Assembly (NCBI GenBank): GCA_902489745.1
Contig: CABUBB010000001.1
Span: 62,001-126,000 of the forward strand
Length of the DNA stretch: 64,000 nt
Direction: 5' to 3'
Source of the DNA: Metaruminococcus_A sp003150405
GTDB lineage: Bacteria > Bacillota > Clostridia > Oscillospirales > Ruminococcaceae
Positions 42,275-51,627 of the stretch are shown here, piece after piece. Position 1 is the stretch's first letter. Each line of letters starts with the position of its first letter. The translations under genes were made by a program, and so were the position numbers. Below the pieces are notes generated by a model. It was given only the letters and a program-made list of their open reading frames with translations. It did no database searches and had not been told where the DNA came from.

Positions 42275-42694
42275 ATGCTGATTGGTGAATATTCACATAA
42301 TATTGACGCCAAAGGCCGCCTCAACTTTCCCGCAAAGCTCCGGGAAGACTTGGGCGAACGCTTCATTGTCACCAAAGGGTTGGATGACTGCCTTTTCGTT
42401 TATTCGTTGGAAGAGTGGGCGGCGCTTGAAGCGAAAATTAAGGAACTGCCAATGTCCAAAGCGCGTGGTATTCAGCGTTACCTCTTTTCCGGCGCCTGTG
42501 AAGTGGAACCGGATAAGCAGGGGCGGATCCTCATTCCAGCAAACCTCCGGGAATTTGCCAGGCTGGAAAAAGATATTATGGTCATCGGCGCTTCTAATCG
42601 TGCTGAAATCTGGAACCGGGGCAAATGGGAGGCTTCCTGCAGCGATCTTAATTCCGATGCCATTGCCCAGGCAATGGATGACCTCGGCTTTTAA
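42275..42694 (+). CDS. mraZ: Division/cell wall cluster transcriptional repressor MraZ
   Basis: 139 residues with two SpoVT/AbrB-like halves: GEYSHNIDAKGRLNFPAKLR and CEVEPDKQGRILIPANLRE. Forms a ring and binds repeats upstream of its own gene. ATG 42275 is preferred over GTG 42266, which lies within the AGGAGG site. First gene of the dcw cluster, 12 bases before rsmH. Confidence 0.95.
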   Translation: MLIGEYSHNIDAKGRLNFPAKLREDLGERFIVTKGLDDCLFVYSLEEWAALEAKIKELPMSKARGIQRYLFSGACEVEPDKQGRILIPANLREFARLEKDIMVIGASNRAEIWNRGKWEASCSDLNSDAIAQAMDDLGF

Positions 42695-42706
42695 CGGGGG
42701 CACGTG

Positions 42707-43630
42707 ATGGAATTCAAACATTATTCGGTCCTTCTCCATGAATGTTTGGAAGGACTTGCCATTCGCCCGAATGGAATTTATGTCGACGCTACCGCCGGTG
42801 GAGCAGGTCATTCCTCTGAGATTGCCAAACGTTTGGAAACTGGCAGACTGTTTGCCTTTGACCAGGATCCGGACGCGGTTGCAGTTGCCGCCGAGCGGCT
42901 GAAGCCTTATCCGTGTGCCGAAGTCGTTCAGAGCAACTTTCGCAATATGGGCGGAGAACTCGGCCGGCGCGGTATCAAAGGCGTAGACGGCGTGTTGCTG
43001 GACCTTGGGGTTTCCTCCTTCCAGCTTGATACGGCGGAGCGCGGCTTTTCTTACCGTTACGACGCGCCTCTTGATATGCGGATGAGCAAACAGGGCATCA
43101 GCGCCAAGGATATTGTGGGCACCTACTCAGTTGAAGATCTCACCCGTATCCTGCGGGAATACGGGGAAGAAAAGTTTGCCTACAGCATTGCACAACGCAT
43201 TGTGCGCGAGCGGGAAACCCGTGAAATTGCAACGACCTTTGAACTGGCGGAAATCATCAAGGCATCTATGCCGGCCAAAGCAAAGCGGGAAAAAAATCCT
43301 TGTAAGCGCAGCTTCCAGGCGCTTCGTATTGCAGTCAACAGCGAGCTGGAGAGCTTGTCCGAAGGGCTGGATTCGGCGTTTGAGTTGTTAAAGCCCGGCG
43401 GCAGGCTGGTGGTCATCAGCTTCCATTCGTTGGAGGACCGTATGATCAAACAGCGTTTTGCTTCCTGGTGCAAGGGGTGTACCTGCCCGCCGGAATTTCC
43501 GGTTTGTGTCTGCGGCAAACAGCCGCTTGCGAAACTGGTCAATAAAAAACCAATTTTACCAACCACAGAGGAATGTGAAATAAATCCCAGAAGTCAGAGC
43601 GCCAAGCTCCGGATTTTGGAAAAGCTATAA
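42707..43630 (+). CDS. rsmH: 16S rRNA (cytosine-1402-N4)-methyltransferase
   Basis: 307 residues. Signatures: HYSVLLHECLEGL, YVDATAGGAGHSSEIAKRL, DGVLLDLGVSSFQLD, and the C-terminal PCKRSFQALRIAVNSELESL. Methylates C1402 in the ribosomal P site. The start is ATG 42707 (GGGGG at six bases) rather than GTG 42704. Normal second gene of the dcw cluster. Confidence 0.96.
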   Translation: MEFKHYSVLLHECLEGLAIRPNGIYVDATAGGAGHSSEIAKRLETGRLFAFDQDPDAVAVAAERLKPYPCAEVVQSNFRNMGGELGRRGIKGVDGVLLDLGVSSFQLDTAERGFSYRYDAPLDMRMSKQGISAKDIVGTYSVEDLTRILREYGEEKFAYSIAQRIVRERETREIATTFELAEIIKASMPAKAKREKNPCKRSFQALRIAVNSELESLSEGLDSAFELLKPGGRLVVISFHSLEDRMIKQRFASWCKGCTCPPEFPVCVCGKQPLAKLVNKKPILPTTEECEINPRSQSAKLRILEKL

Positions 43631-43648
43631 AAGAAAGGACGTGGCGTT

Positions 43649-44119
43649 TTGGCAACGACCAATGCTGCATACGATTTAACAAGATTTGAGGCGCGTACAG
43701 CAGCCCAGCGTGAAGCGGAACAGCGGCCCCAGATCCAAAAGGTCAAAAAAACCAGTGCGGCGTCGCGCGTAAGCCCTGTAAAAGCGATTGCCTGTATGCT
43801 GTTGGTCATTGCGGTAACCTCGGCGCTGCTTTACACCCGTGTGCAGCTTACCGAGTGTACCCAGAAGGTGGAATCGGCCAACGAAACATATACGTCGCTG
43901 GAAGCAGAAGGCACCCGCATGAGTCTTGAGCTGGAGGGAAAGGTCTCCTTGAAAAATGCCGAGGATTATGCGAGCAGCGAGCTTGGTATGACCAAGATGG
44001 ATAATAAAAGCGTGGAGTATTTGCGGCTGACGCAGGAGAATAAAATTGAGGTTCCAAACGAGCCGCAAAAAGGTTTGTGGGAGTCTATTCAGGAATTTTT
44101 TGTAAACTTGTTGTCATAG
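43649..44119 (+). CDS. ftsL: FtsL-like cell division protein
   Basis: 156 residues from a TTG start with AAAGGA upstream. Short basic cytoplasmic part, one membrane helix at ~50-70 (AIACMLLVIAVTSALLY), then a coiled coil (QKVESANETYTSLEAEGTRM) and a tail. The family is poorly conserved; the call rests on topology, size and position between rsmH and the PASTA transpeptidase. Works with FtsQ/DivIB and DivIC in the divisome. Confidence 0.75.
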   Translation: MATTNAAYDLTRFEARTAAQREAEQRPQIQKVKKTSAASRVSPVKAIACMLLVIAVTSALLYTRVQLTECTQKVESANETYTSLEAEGTRMSLELEGKVSLKNAEDYASSELGMTKMDNKSVEYLRLTQENKIEVPNEPQKGLWESIQEFFVNLLS

Positions 44120-44191
44120 CCGCGGTTGTGGTATGATATAATACAATGAAGCGTCTAAACGGGTTAGGATGTGAGATTCTAACCCATTTTT
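44111..44191 (+). promoter_or_regulatory. Internal promoter followed by attenuator-like hairpin
   Basis: TTGTCA (44111-44116), 16 bases, TATGAT (44133-44138) with an overlapping TATAAT. Shortly after comes GGGTTAGGAT / ATTCTAACCC (44161-44185), then ATTTTT, resembling an intrinsic terminator before the transpeptidase gene. Confidence 0.5.
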
Positions 44192-44246
44192 CAATACCCG
44201 GCTGGGAAACGGTTTCCAGCCTTGATTTTTCCAGGAGGTAATGCGA

Positions 44247-46469
44247 ATGGCAGCAAATGGACCGACAAGAAAAATGAGACGGCGTATTTTTATTGTGGTT
44301 GTACCAATTATTGCAATTGCATTTGTTGCCCTTCTAGCTAGAATTTGCGTCATTTCGGTGGTTGACGGCAGTTTTTACCAGAGCAAAGCCTCCAACCAGC
44401 AGCTTCGGGACGTCACTATTAACCCGAAGCGCGGCACAATTTACGACCGCAATATGACAGTGTTGGCGCAAAGTGCGACGGTTTGGACTGTTTTTATTTC
44501 ACCAAATGATATTCCAGATGACGATACCCGTGTGGAAATTGCAACCGGTCTTTCAGAAATTCTGGAGCTTGACTATGAAACCGTTTACCAGAAAACGCTG
44601 AAAGAAAATTATTATGAGGTTGTCCAAAAAAAGGTTGAGGCAGATACAGCAGAAAAAATCAATGAATTCAAAGCTGAGAAAGGCATTGGAAGCATTTATC
44701 TTGTAGAAGACAGCAAACGGTATTACCCTTACAACAATTTTGCTTCCACGGTAATTGGCTTTACCGGTGCAGATAACCAGGGCCTATATGGCATTGAAGC
44801 GTACTATGACGAATACCTCAAAGGTGAACCTGGACGTATAGTCACCGCGAAAAATGCGGTCGGTTCGGATATGCCGTTTCAATATGAGAAACGCTATGAA
44901 GCCAAAGATGGTTACGGCCTGGTATTGACTATTGATGAGGTCATTCAGCACTTCTTAGAGAACGCGCTGGACAACGCTGTTTCGCTGCACAAGGTTGAAA
45001 ATCGTGCGGCCGGCATTGTCATGGATGTCAATACCGGGGAAATTCTTGCCATGGCGACCAAGCCGGATTTTAACCTCAATGAACCGTTTGAGATTGCGGA
45101 TGAAGAAACCGCCGCGGCCATTGCCCAACTGACAGGCGAAGAACAAAAACAGGCTCTTTCAGAGGCTCGTGAGCTCCAGTGGAAAAACAAGGCCATTACT
45201 GAACTGTATGAACCTGGTTCGGTCTTTAAAATTGTCACCGGTTCTGCGGCGTTGGAGGAAAAGACGGTCAGCTTGGATACAACCTTTAATTGCACAGGCG
45301 TCATTCAAATTCCAGGGCTTGATAAGCCAATGCATTGCTGGCGTCTTTCTGGGCATGGCGTGCAGAACTTTGTGGATGCAATGATCAATTCCTGCAACCC
45401 GGCATTTGTGGCAGTTGGCAGCTCGCTTGGCGCGACCAAATTCTGCGACTATGTCAATGCATTCGGCTTTATGGAGAAAACCGGAATTGACCTGCCGGGC
45501 GAAGCGAGCAGCATTGTATACCAAGCGGATCAAATGGGACCAGTTGAGCTTGCAAGCTGTTCCTTCGGGCAGTCCAATAAAATCACTCCGTTGCAGATGA
45601 TTACGGCAACAGCGGCAGTAGTAAACGGCGGGTATGTTGTGCAGCCTCATGTGGTCAAACAGGTCTTGGATCAAAACGACAATGTTGTGGAAAACATTGG
45701 GACCACCGTTAAACGGCAGGCTATTTCCAATGAAACTTCTGCCACCATGCGGGATGTTTTGGAACAGGTTGTGGTTGCAAATGGCGGTAGCAATGCATAT
45801 ATCAGCGGATTCCGCATTGGTGGAAAATCTGGCACGGCGCAGAAACTTGACGCAGACCGCGAAGAAGGTGAAGGAGAAACCTATATTTCCTCCTTTGTTG
45901 GTTTTGCTCCTGCGGACGATCCACAGATTGCAGTGCTGATTATTGTTGATACCCCAACCGACGGTCAGATTTATGGTAGTGTTGTTGCCGCTCCGGCTGT
46001 TTCTGAGGTGCTCAAACAGACTTTGCCGTACATCGGTATTGAGGCACAGTATTCGGACGATGATCTCTCCCAGATGGATGTCACCGTTCCCTATGTTGTA
46101 GGTAAAGACCCGATGTCTGCGGAAAGTACCCTTACCGCAGAGGGGCTTACCGCCAAAAAGGTTGGCAGCGGCTCAACTGTTGTCAAACAGGTGCCTGGAA
46201 GAGGTTCCAGCGTACCGAAGGGGAGCGCTGTTATTCTTTACACTGAAGAAGGGGAGGAGCAGACGGCAGAGGTGCCAAAGCTTGTTGGCCTTACACCGTC
46301 GCAGGCAAACACTGCTCTGACCAATAGGGGGCTCAACATCAAATTTGACGGTGGGACCACCCAGCAAACCGGTGCTGTGGTCGCTACGCAAAGCGTTGCT
46401 GAAGGGACGGTTGTAGCAAAAGGCACCGTAATTTCGGTTACCTGTATAAAAAATGATGAAACCGGATGA
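44247..46469 (+). CDS. ftsI: Class B penicillin-binding protein with two PASTA domains (FtsI/SpoVD type)
   Basis: 740 residues. A membrane anchor near residues 13-35 is followed by the dimerisation domain (RGTIYDRNMTVLAQS) and the transpeptidase domain. Its motifs are SVFK (~Ser324 in YEPGSVFKI), SCN (~380) and KSG (~527 in GGKSGTAQK). Two C-terminal PASTA modules follow, VPYVVGKDPMSAESTL and VPKLVGLTPSQANTAL, ending in a TCIKNDETG tail. Cross-links septal peptidoglycan with FtsW. Two PASTA modules fit the vegetative division PBP better than SpoVD, which usually has one, but the names overlap in clostridia. ATG 44247 is preferred; ATG 44241 touches the AGGAGG site. Confidence 0.92.
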   Translation: MAANGPTRKMRRRIFIVVVPIIAIAFVALLARICVISVVDGSFYQSKASNQQLRDVTINPKRGTIYDRNMTVLAQSATVWTVFISPNDIPDDDTRVEIATGLSEILELDYETVYQKTLKENYYEVVQKKVEADTAEKINEFKAEKGIGSIYLVEDSKRYYPYNNFASTVIGFTGADNQGLYGIEAYYDEYLKGEPGRIVTAKNAVGSDMPFQYEKRYEAKDGYGLVLTIDEVIQHFLENALDNAVSLHKVENRAAGIVMDVNTGEILAMATKPDFNLNEPFEIADEETAAAIAQLTGEEQKQALSEARELQWKNKAITELYEPGSVFKIVTGSAALEEKTVSLDTTFNCTGVIQIPGLDKPMHCWRLSGHGVQNFVDAMINSCNPAFVAVGSSLGATKFCDYVNAFGFMEKTGIDLPGEASSIVYQADQMGPVELASCSFGQSNKITPLQMITATAAVVNGGYVVQPHVVKQVLDQNDNVVENIGTTVKRQAISNETSATMRDVLEQVVVANGGSNAYISGFRIGGKSGTAQKLDADREEGEGETYISSFVGFAPADDPQIAVLIIVDTPTDGQIYGSVVAAPAVSEVLKQTLPYIGIEAQYSDDDLSQMDVTVPYVVGKDPMSAESTLTAEGLTAKKVGSGSTVVKQVPGRGSSVPKGSAVILYTEEGEEQTAEVPKLVGLTPSQANTALTNRGLNIKFDGGTTQQTGAVVATQSVAEGTVVAKGTVISVTCIKNDETG

Positions 46470-46514
46470 TACCCTCTTTATGGAGAAGTCCATCATATTC
46501 CGGGAGGATGCTGT

Positions 46515-47951
46515 ATGAATCTTTCAGATTTATTGTGTGGAATTGCCGAAGCGGGCGCGATTGGATCCCGTGAAATTACCGATGTTTGCTCCGACTCCAG
46601 AAAGATTGTGCCGGGCTGTGTGTTTGTCTGTATGAAAGGCGGCCGGTTTGACGGGCACGATCATGCCGGTGAAGCCCTGAAAGCGGGCGCTGCTGCGGTG
46701 CTATGCGAGCGGGATTTAGGGCTTGCAGATCAGGTAGTGGTGCAAAATACCCACCTTGCTTATGCGCAGATGTGCGCCAATTTTTACGGCAATCCGGAGC
46801 GTGGAATGCGTTTTATCGGCGTTACCGGCACCAACGGAAAGACGACAACCACCAATCTCATCAAGGGGATTTTAACCGGCGCCGGCTATAGGGTCGGGCT
46901 GGTCGGAACCAATCAGAACGAGATTGGCGATGAGGTGATCCCGGCGCACCGTACCACACCGGATGCTTATGAACTTTACCACCTGTTCCGCCGGATGGCG
47001 GACGCGGGGTGCGATTATGTGGTTATGGAGGTTTCCTCCCATGCTTTACACCAGTACCGGCTTGGTACGCTGCCGTTTGAAATCGGCGTGTTCACTAATT
47101 TAACACAGGACCATTTGGATTATCACGGCACCATGGACGCCTATTTTGAAGCGAAAAAAATGCTGTTCCAAATGACGAAAAAGGCGATTCTCAATTTAGA
47201 TGATGCTTACGGCCGTCGTTTAGCCCATGAAGTGTCCTGTGCCGTCGTCGGCTTTTCTGACCGGCAGACGGCTGCGGATTATTACGCAGAAAATATTTCT
47301 TATTCGGCAAACGGTATTCATTATACCCTGTGTCACAGCGGTGCACAGTATATGGTTGATTTTGGAATGCCAGGCGTGTTTTCGGTGCTCAATTCACTGG
47401 CCGCAGCAGCGGTCTGTGTGGAACTGGGGCTTCCGGCCGCAGAAGTAGCGACTTCCTTTGCAAAGTCCCGCGGCGTCAAGGGGAGAAGTGAAGTGATTCC
47501 CACCGGACGCAATTTCACCATTGTCTGCGATTATGCACATACACCGGACGGCTTGGACAATGTTTTGCCTGCGCTTAAGAAAAACGCTGTAGGGCGGCTT
47601 GTTACTTTGTTTGGCTGCGGCGGCGATCGCGACCGCACCAAGCGCCCGCTGATGGGCGAATCCGCTGCATTGCACTCGGATTTTGTTATCGTTACCTCAG
47701 ATAATCCGCGCACCGAAAACCCGGGGGCGATTATCCGGGAGATTCTGCCGGGCGTGGAAAAACACAGCACGCCTTATGTGGTCATTCCGGATCGGCGGGA
47801 GGCTATTTACTACGCTGTCCGTCATGCACAGCCGGGCGATTTAATTGTCCTCGCCGGGAAGGGACATGAGGATTATCAGGTGATTGGGGAACAGGAATTC
47901 CATTTTGACGAGCGTGAAGTGGTTGCTGATGCCCTGCGTGAGACCGTATAA
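46515..47951 (+). CDS. murE: UDP-MurNAc-tripeptide synthetase, meso-DAP type
   Basis: 478 residues. Adds the third amino acid to the UDP-MurNAc peptide. ATP loop GVTGTNGKTTTTNL, HRTTPDAYEL, and the substrate motif DNPRTENP; DNPR is the motif of enzymes that add meso-diaminopimelate rather than lysine. This agrees with the dapF gene at the left edge. Ribosome site GGGAGG. 45 bases after the transpeptidase gene. Confidence 0.95.
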   Translation: MNLSDLLCGIAEAGAIGSREITDVCSDSRKIVPGCVFVCMKGGRFDGHDHAGEALKAGAAAVLCERDLGLADQVVVQNTHLAYAQMCANFYGNPERGMRFIGVTGTNGKTTTTNLIKGILTGAGYRVGLVGTNQNEIGDEVIPAHRTTPDAYELYHLFRRMADAGCDYVVMEVSSHALHQYRLGTLPFEIGVFTNLTQDHLDYHGTMDAYFEAKKMLFQMTKKAILNLDDAYGRRLAHEVSCAVVGFSDRQTAADYYAENISYSANGIHYTLCHSGAQYMVDFGMPGVFSVLNSLAAAAVCVELGLPAAEVATSFAKSRGVKGRSEVIPTGRNFTIVCDYAHTPDGLDNVLPALKKNAVGRLVTLFGCGGDRDRTKRPLMGESAALHSDFVIVTSDNPRTENPGAIIREILPGVEKHSTPYVVIPDRREAIYYAVRHAQPGDLIVLAGKGHEDYQVIGEQEFHFDEREVVADALRETV

Positions 47952-48066
47952 AGACATTGCTTCTAGGAAATTCGGCTCTTAACTTGTTAACTTGCGTAAA
48001 AATACCAGAAAAAAGACAATGATAGGTTCTGTTTTTTGATTAAACTTTGGATTTGGGGGAAGTCGC

Positions 48067-49425
48067 TTGGAAAAACTCAGGGTTCAGGAGATTGCGGAGG
48101 CGGTGCATGCGCACTGCAATACCGATGCGGAGATCACCGGTATTTGCATTGATACCCGGGAGGTTGTGCCGGGTTCGCTGTTTGTCGCTATCAAAGGCGA
48201 GCGGTTTGACGGGCACGATTTTATCCCAAAGGCGTTTGAACTCGGGGCGGCTGCCGCTGTTTCCCACAAAGCGATAGACGCCTCTGGCCCGCTTTTACTG
48301 GTGCACAATACCCGCAAGGCGCTTTTGGAACTGGGGGGGTGGTACCGCCGCCGGTTTGATCTATTTGTTGCGGCGGTAACCGGAAGCGTTGGCAAAACCT
48401 CCACAAAAGAGATGATCGATACCATACTTTCCGCACAGTTTAAAACCCTGAAAACCGAGGGGAATTTCAACAATGAAATTGGGTTGCCCAAAACATTGTT
48501 CCGTTTGGACAGCAGTTATGAGGCGGCTGTCCTTGAAATGGGCATGTCTGGATTTGGCGAAATTTCCCGTCTATCCAGGGCAGCGCAGGGAAGCGTTGGT
48601 GTGATTACCAACATTGGGGTGTCCCACATTGAAAAGCTCGGTAGCCGGGAAAACATCTGCAAGGCAAAGCTTGAAATTCTGGATGGACTAAAACCAGGTG
48701 CGCCGCTTGTGTTAAATGGAGACGATGACCTGTTGCATAATATTGCGTTGGCGGACCGCCCGGTGATCCGTTATGGCGTCAAAGACCAAACGGCGGCGGT
48801 GCGCGCAGAGCGAATTCAGCGGCAAGGGCTTGAAACCTTGTTTGATATCCTCTTTGAGGGCAGGCGTTATCAGGCGCGGATTCCGGTCATCGGTAACCAT
48901 CATGTCATGAATGCGCTTGCAGCGTTTGCGGTAGGGATTCAGGCCGGTATGAAGCCGGAGACGATTGTTGCCGCACTGCCCGGTTATCAGCCGAGCGGGA
49001 TGCGACAAAAAATCGTTGACTGCCGTGGTATCATGGTAGTCGAGGACTGCTACAATGCCAGCCCGGATTCCATGCGTGCGTCGCTCGGCGTCTTGAGAAT
49101 GCTTGATATTCCCGGAAAGCGAGCTGCCGTCCTTGGTGATATGCTGGAGCTCGGCCGTTATTCAGAGCAGGCACACCGTGATGTCGGCCGGATGGCGGCG
49201 GAAAGTGGTGTTGATCGGTTGCTTTGTATCGGCCCGGAGGCGCGTTTTATTGCGGAAGAAGGACGAAAAAGCGGCAGAATTCCCGTTTGCCTGTGGTTTC
49301 CGGAAAAAGAAGAGCTCACAGTCTGGCTCCGGCAGAATTTGTCTGTCGGCGATGCGGTTTTGTTCAAAGCAAGCCGCGGTATGAAATTGGAAGAAATTAT
49401 TTCCGCATTTTATGGGGAAGAATAA
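48067..49425 (+). CDS. murF: UDP-MurNAc-tripeptide:D-Ala-D-Ala ligase
   Basis: 452 residues from a TTG start with GGGGGA upstream. Completes the pentapeptide. Signatures: IDTREVVPGSLFVAIKGERF, the ATP loop AVTGSVGKTSTKEMI, EGNFNNEIGLP and VVEDCYNASPDSMRASL. Separated from murE by 115 bases with no clear gene or terminator. Confidence 0.95.
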   Translation: MEKLRVQEIAEAVHAHCNTDAEITGICIDTREVVPGSLFVAIKGERFDGHDFIPKAFELGAAAAVSHKAIDASGPLLLVHNTRKALLELGGWYRRRFDLFVAAVTGSVGKTSTKEMIDTILSAQFKTLKTEGNFNNEIGLPKTLFRLDSSYEAAVLEMGMSGFGEISRLSRAAQGSVGVITNIGVSHIEKLGSRENICKAKLEILDGLKPGAPLVLNGDDDLLHNIALADRPVIRYGVKDQTAAVRAERIQRQGLETLFDILFEGRRYQARIPVIGNHHVMNALAAFAVGIQAGMKPETIVAALPGYQPSGMRQKIVDCRGIMVVEDCYNASPDSMRASLGVLRMLDIPGKRAAVLGDMLELGRYSEQAHRDVGRMAAESGVDRLLCIGPEARFIAEEGRKSGRIPVCLWFPEKEELTVWLRQNLSVGDAVLFKASRGMKLEEIISAFYGEE

Positions 49426-49447
49426 AAGTACAGGAGCGTAGACAGCT

Positions 49448-50455
49448 ATGATTGGATTAACCAGTGTCATTACGGCGGTAATTGCGTTTGCAGCGGCAGC
49501 AGCGCTGGGCTTTTTCCTTATCCCGTTTTTGAGAAAGGTGAAATACGGCCAAACCATCAACGACGTCGGTCCTACCTGGCACGCCAAAAAGCAGGGCACC
49601 CCAACCATGGGCGGCTTTATGATGATTGCCGGCGTAGTCGTTGCGGCGGTTGCCGGTTATCTCATCCTGTATGTCAGCAATCCCTCTTCTGCGGATTTTA
49701 CGCCGGTGCAGGCGGCGCGTTTTTTTGCCGGGCTGTTTATGGCGCTTGCGTTTGCTTTTGTCGGTTTTGTGGATGACTACATCAAGGTGGTGAAAAAGCG
49801 TAACCTTGGTTTAAAGGCACGGCAGAAGCTCATCATGCAATTTTTAATTGCCACCGCCTACATTGCAACCCTCGTCCTGTGCGGTGATACTTCAACCATT
49901 GTTGTGTTTCCCATGATTGGCCAGGTCGATTTCAGTTTCTTTTATTATCCGCTGATCATTGTAGGTATTGTCGGGTTTGTCAACGCGGTCAACCTTACCG
50001 ACGGCATTGACGGCCTTGCCTCCTCGGTGACCTTTGTCGCGGCCATTGTCTTTATGGTCATTTCGTCCTACCTGCGGTTTGACGGTATTTCGGTGCTCTC
50101 CACCGCGCTTGCCGGCGCCTGCCTGGGATTCTTGGTTTGGAATTTTTATCCAGCTAAATGCTTTATGGGTGACTTGGGTTCCATGTTCCTCGGCGGCATG
50201 GTTGTAGCGCTTGGTATGGGGGTAGGGCTGCCAGTTCTTCTCATTCCTATCGGCATTGTCTATATTCTTGAAGAGCTTTCGGTGGTCATTCAGGTCACCA
50301 GCTTTAAGCTCACCGGCAAACGAGTCTTTAAAATGAGTCCTATCCACCACCACTTTGAAATGTGTGGGTGGAGCGAAGTTAAAATTGTTCTTGTGTTTTC
50401 GCTGACTGCACTTGTTTTTGGTGCACTGGCCATCTTTTTTGTGTTTCAAATTTAA
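49448..50455 (+). CDS. mraY: Phospho-MurNAc-pentapeptide transferase
   Basis: 335 residues, ten membrane helices. Forms lipid I at the membrane. Signatures: TPTMGGFMMI, the catalytic acidic loop FVDDYIKVVKKRNLGL, NLTDGIDGLA and the HHHFE loop in PIHHHFEMCGW. murD, which often follows in other clusters, is absent; ftsW comes next after 30 bases. Confidence 0.95.
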   Translation: MIGLTSVITAVIAFAAAAALGFFLIPFLRKVKYGQTINDVGPTWHAKKQGTPTMGGFMMIAGVVVAAVAGYLILYVSNPSSADFTPVQAARFFAGLFMALAFAFVGFVDDYIKVVKKRNLGLKARQKLIMQFLIATAYIATLVLCGDTSTIVVFPMIGQVDFSFFYYPLIIVGIVGFVNAVNLTDGIDGLASSVTFVAAIVFMVISSYLRFDGISVLSTALAGACLGFLVWNFYPAKCFMGDLGSMFLGGMVVALGMGVGLPVLLIPIGIVYILEELSVVIQVTSFKLTGKRVFKMSPIHHHFEMCGWSEVKIVLVFSLTALVFGALAIFFVFQI

Positions 50456-50485
50456 CGCTCAGGTTTGATTTGGAGGGAATTTCCA

Positions 50486-51613
50486 GTGGCAAAAAAACAT
50501 AAAGCTTCTTCTGCGCGAATGCCGCATATGGATGCGACCTTCCTAATCATTGTTCTGGCATTGCTTACCTTTGGGCTAATCATGCTGTTTTCGGCGAGTT
50601 ATGCTTATGCACTTTATCAATATGGCAGCAGTTTCTACTTCATTCAGCGGCAGGCGGTATTTGCTGTGGCCGGCGTTATTGGAATGCTGCTGGTTTCGTG
50701 TATTGATTATCATGTTCTGCAAAAATTTGCCTTTTGGGCGTTTGCAGGGGGGCTGGCACTGCTGGTCATTGTTCTGTTCATGCCTCCTCTCAAGGGGGCC
50801 CGGCGCTGGATTAACCTTGGTTTTACAACCATCCAGCCGTCCGAAATCATGAAATTTGCGTTAATTTTGCTGTTTGCTTACCTTATTGCAACAAATTATG
50901 AAAAAATGGGTACCTTCCGTTATGGAATTTTGCCTTTTATGATCCCTCTAGCAATGGTTTGCGGCTTGATGTTTTTGGAGCCGCATATTTCCGGTATTGT
51001 GCTCATGGTTTCCATTGCACTGGTTATGATGTTCGTCGGCGGTGTAAAATACCGTTACTATATTGGCCTGTTGGTGCTCGCGGTCACTGGGGTTCTAATC
51101 ATTATAATGTTTGGCGGCATTGAATACGTAGAAGCCCGGCTGAAAAGCTGGCTTGACCCGTTTTCCGACCCGCAGGGAGATACCTTCCAAACCGTTCAGT
51201 CGCTTCTTGCCATTGGTTCCGGCGGTTTTACCGGGCTTGGTTTAGGCAATTCCCGGCAGAAATATCTCTATCTGCCGGAACCTCAAAACGACTTTATTTT
51301 CTCGATTGTCTGCGAGGAGCTCGGCTTTCTGGGTGCAATGGCTCTCATCATCCTGTTCGCAGTTTTTGTAGTCCGAGGGTTTATCATTGCCTCCCGCGCG
51401 CCGGATAAATTCGGCTCTATGCTTGCGGTTGGCCTGACGGCGCAGATTGGTATTCAAGCCATTGTTAACATTGCAGTTGTTACCAATACTATTCCAAATA
51501 CTGGCATCAGTCTGCCGTTTTTCAGCTACGGCGGTACCGCATTGATGATGCAGCTTTTACAAATGGGCGTTGTGCTCAATATATCCAGACATTCAGCCAT
51601 CGTAAAGCAATAA
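50486..51613 (+). CDS. ftsW: SEDS peptidoglycan polymerase FtsW (SpoVE-like)
   Basis: 375 residues from a GTG start (GGAGGG eight bases upstream). About ten membrane helices. Signatures: MLFSASYAYA, INLGFTTIQPSEIMKFA, GLGNSRQKYLYLPEPQNDFI and the final LPFFSYGGTALMMQL. Septal glycan polymerase partner of the PASTA transpeptidase. Being inside dcw distinguishes it from the rodA-like gene at 39421. Followed by murG after 14 bases. Confidence 0.93.
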   Translation: MAKKHKASSARMPHMDATFLIIVLALLTFGLIMLFSASYAYALYQYGSSFYFIQRQAVFAVAGVIGMLLVSCIDYHVLQKFAFWAFAGGLALLVIVLFMPPLKGARRWINLGFTTIQPSEIMKFALILLFAYLIATNYEKMGTFRYGILPFMIPLAMVCGLMFLEPHISGIVLMVSIALVMMFVGGVKYRYYIGLLVLAVTGVLIIIMFGGIEYVEARLKSWLDPFSDPQGDTFQTVQSLLAIGSGGFTGLGLGNSRQKYLYLPEPQNDFIFSIVCEELGFLGAMALIILFAVFVVRGFIIASRAPDKFGSMLAVGLTAQIGIQAIVNIAVVTNTIPNTGISLPFFSYGGTALMMQLLQMGVVLNISRHSAIVKQ

Positions 51614-51627
51614 ATGAAGGTGTTAAA

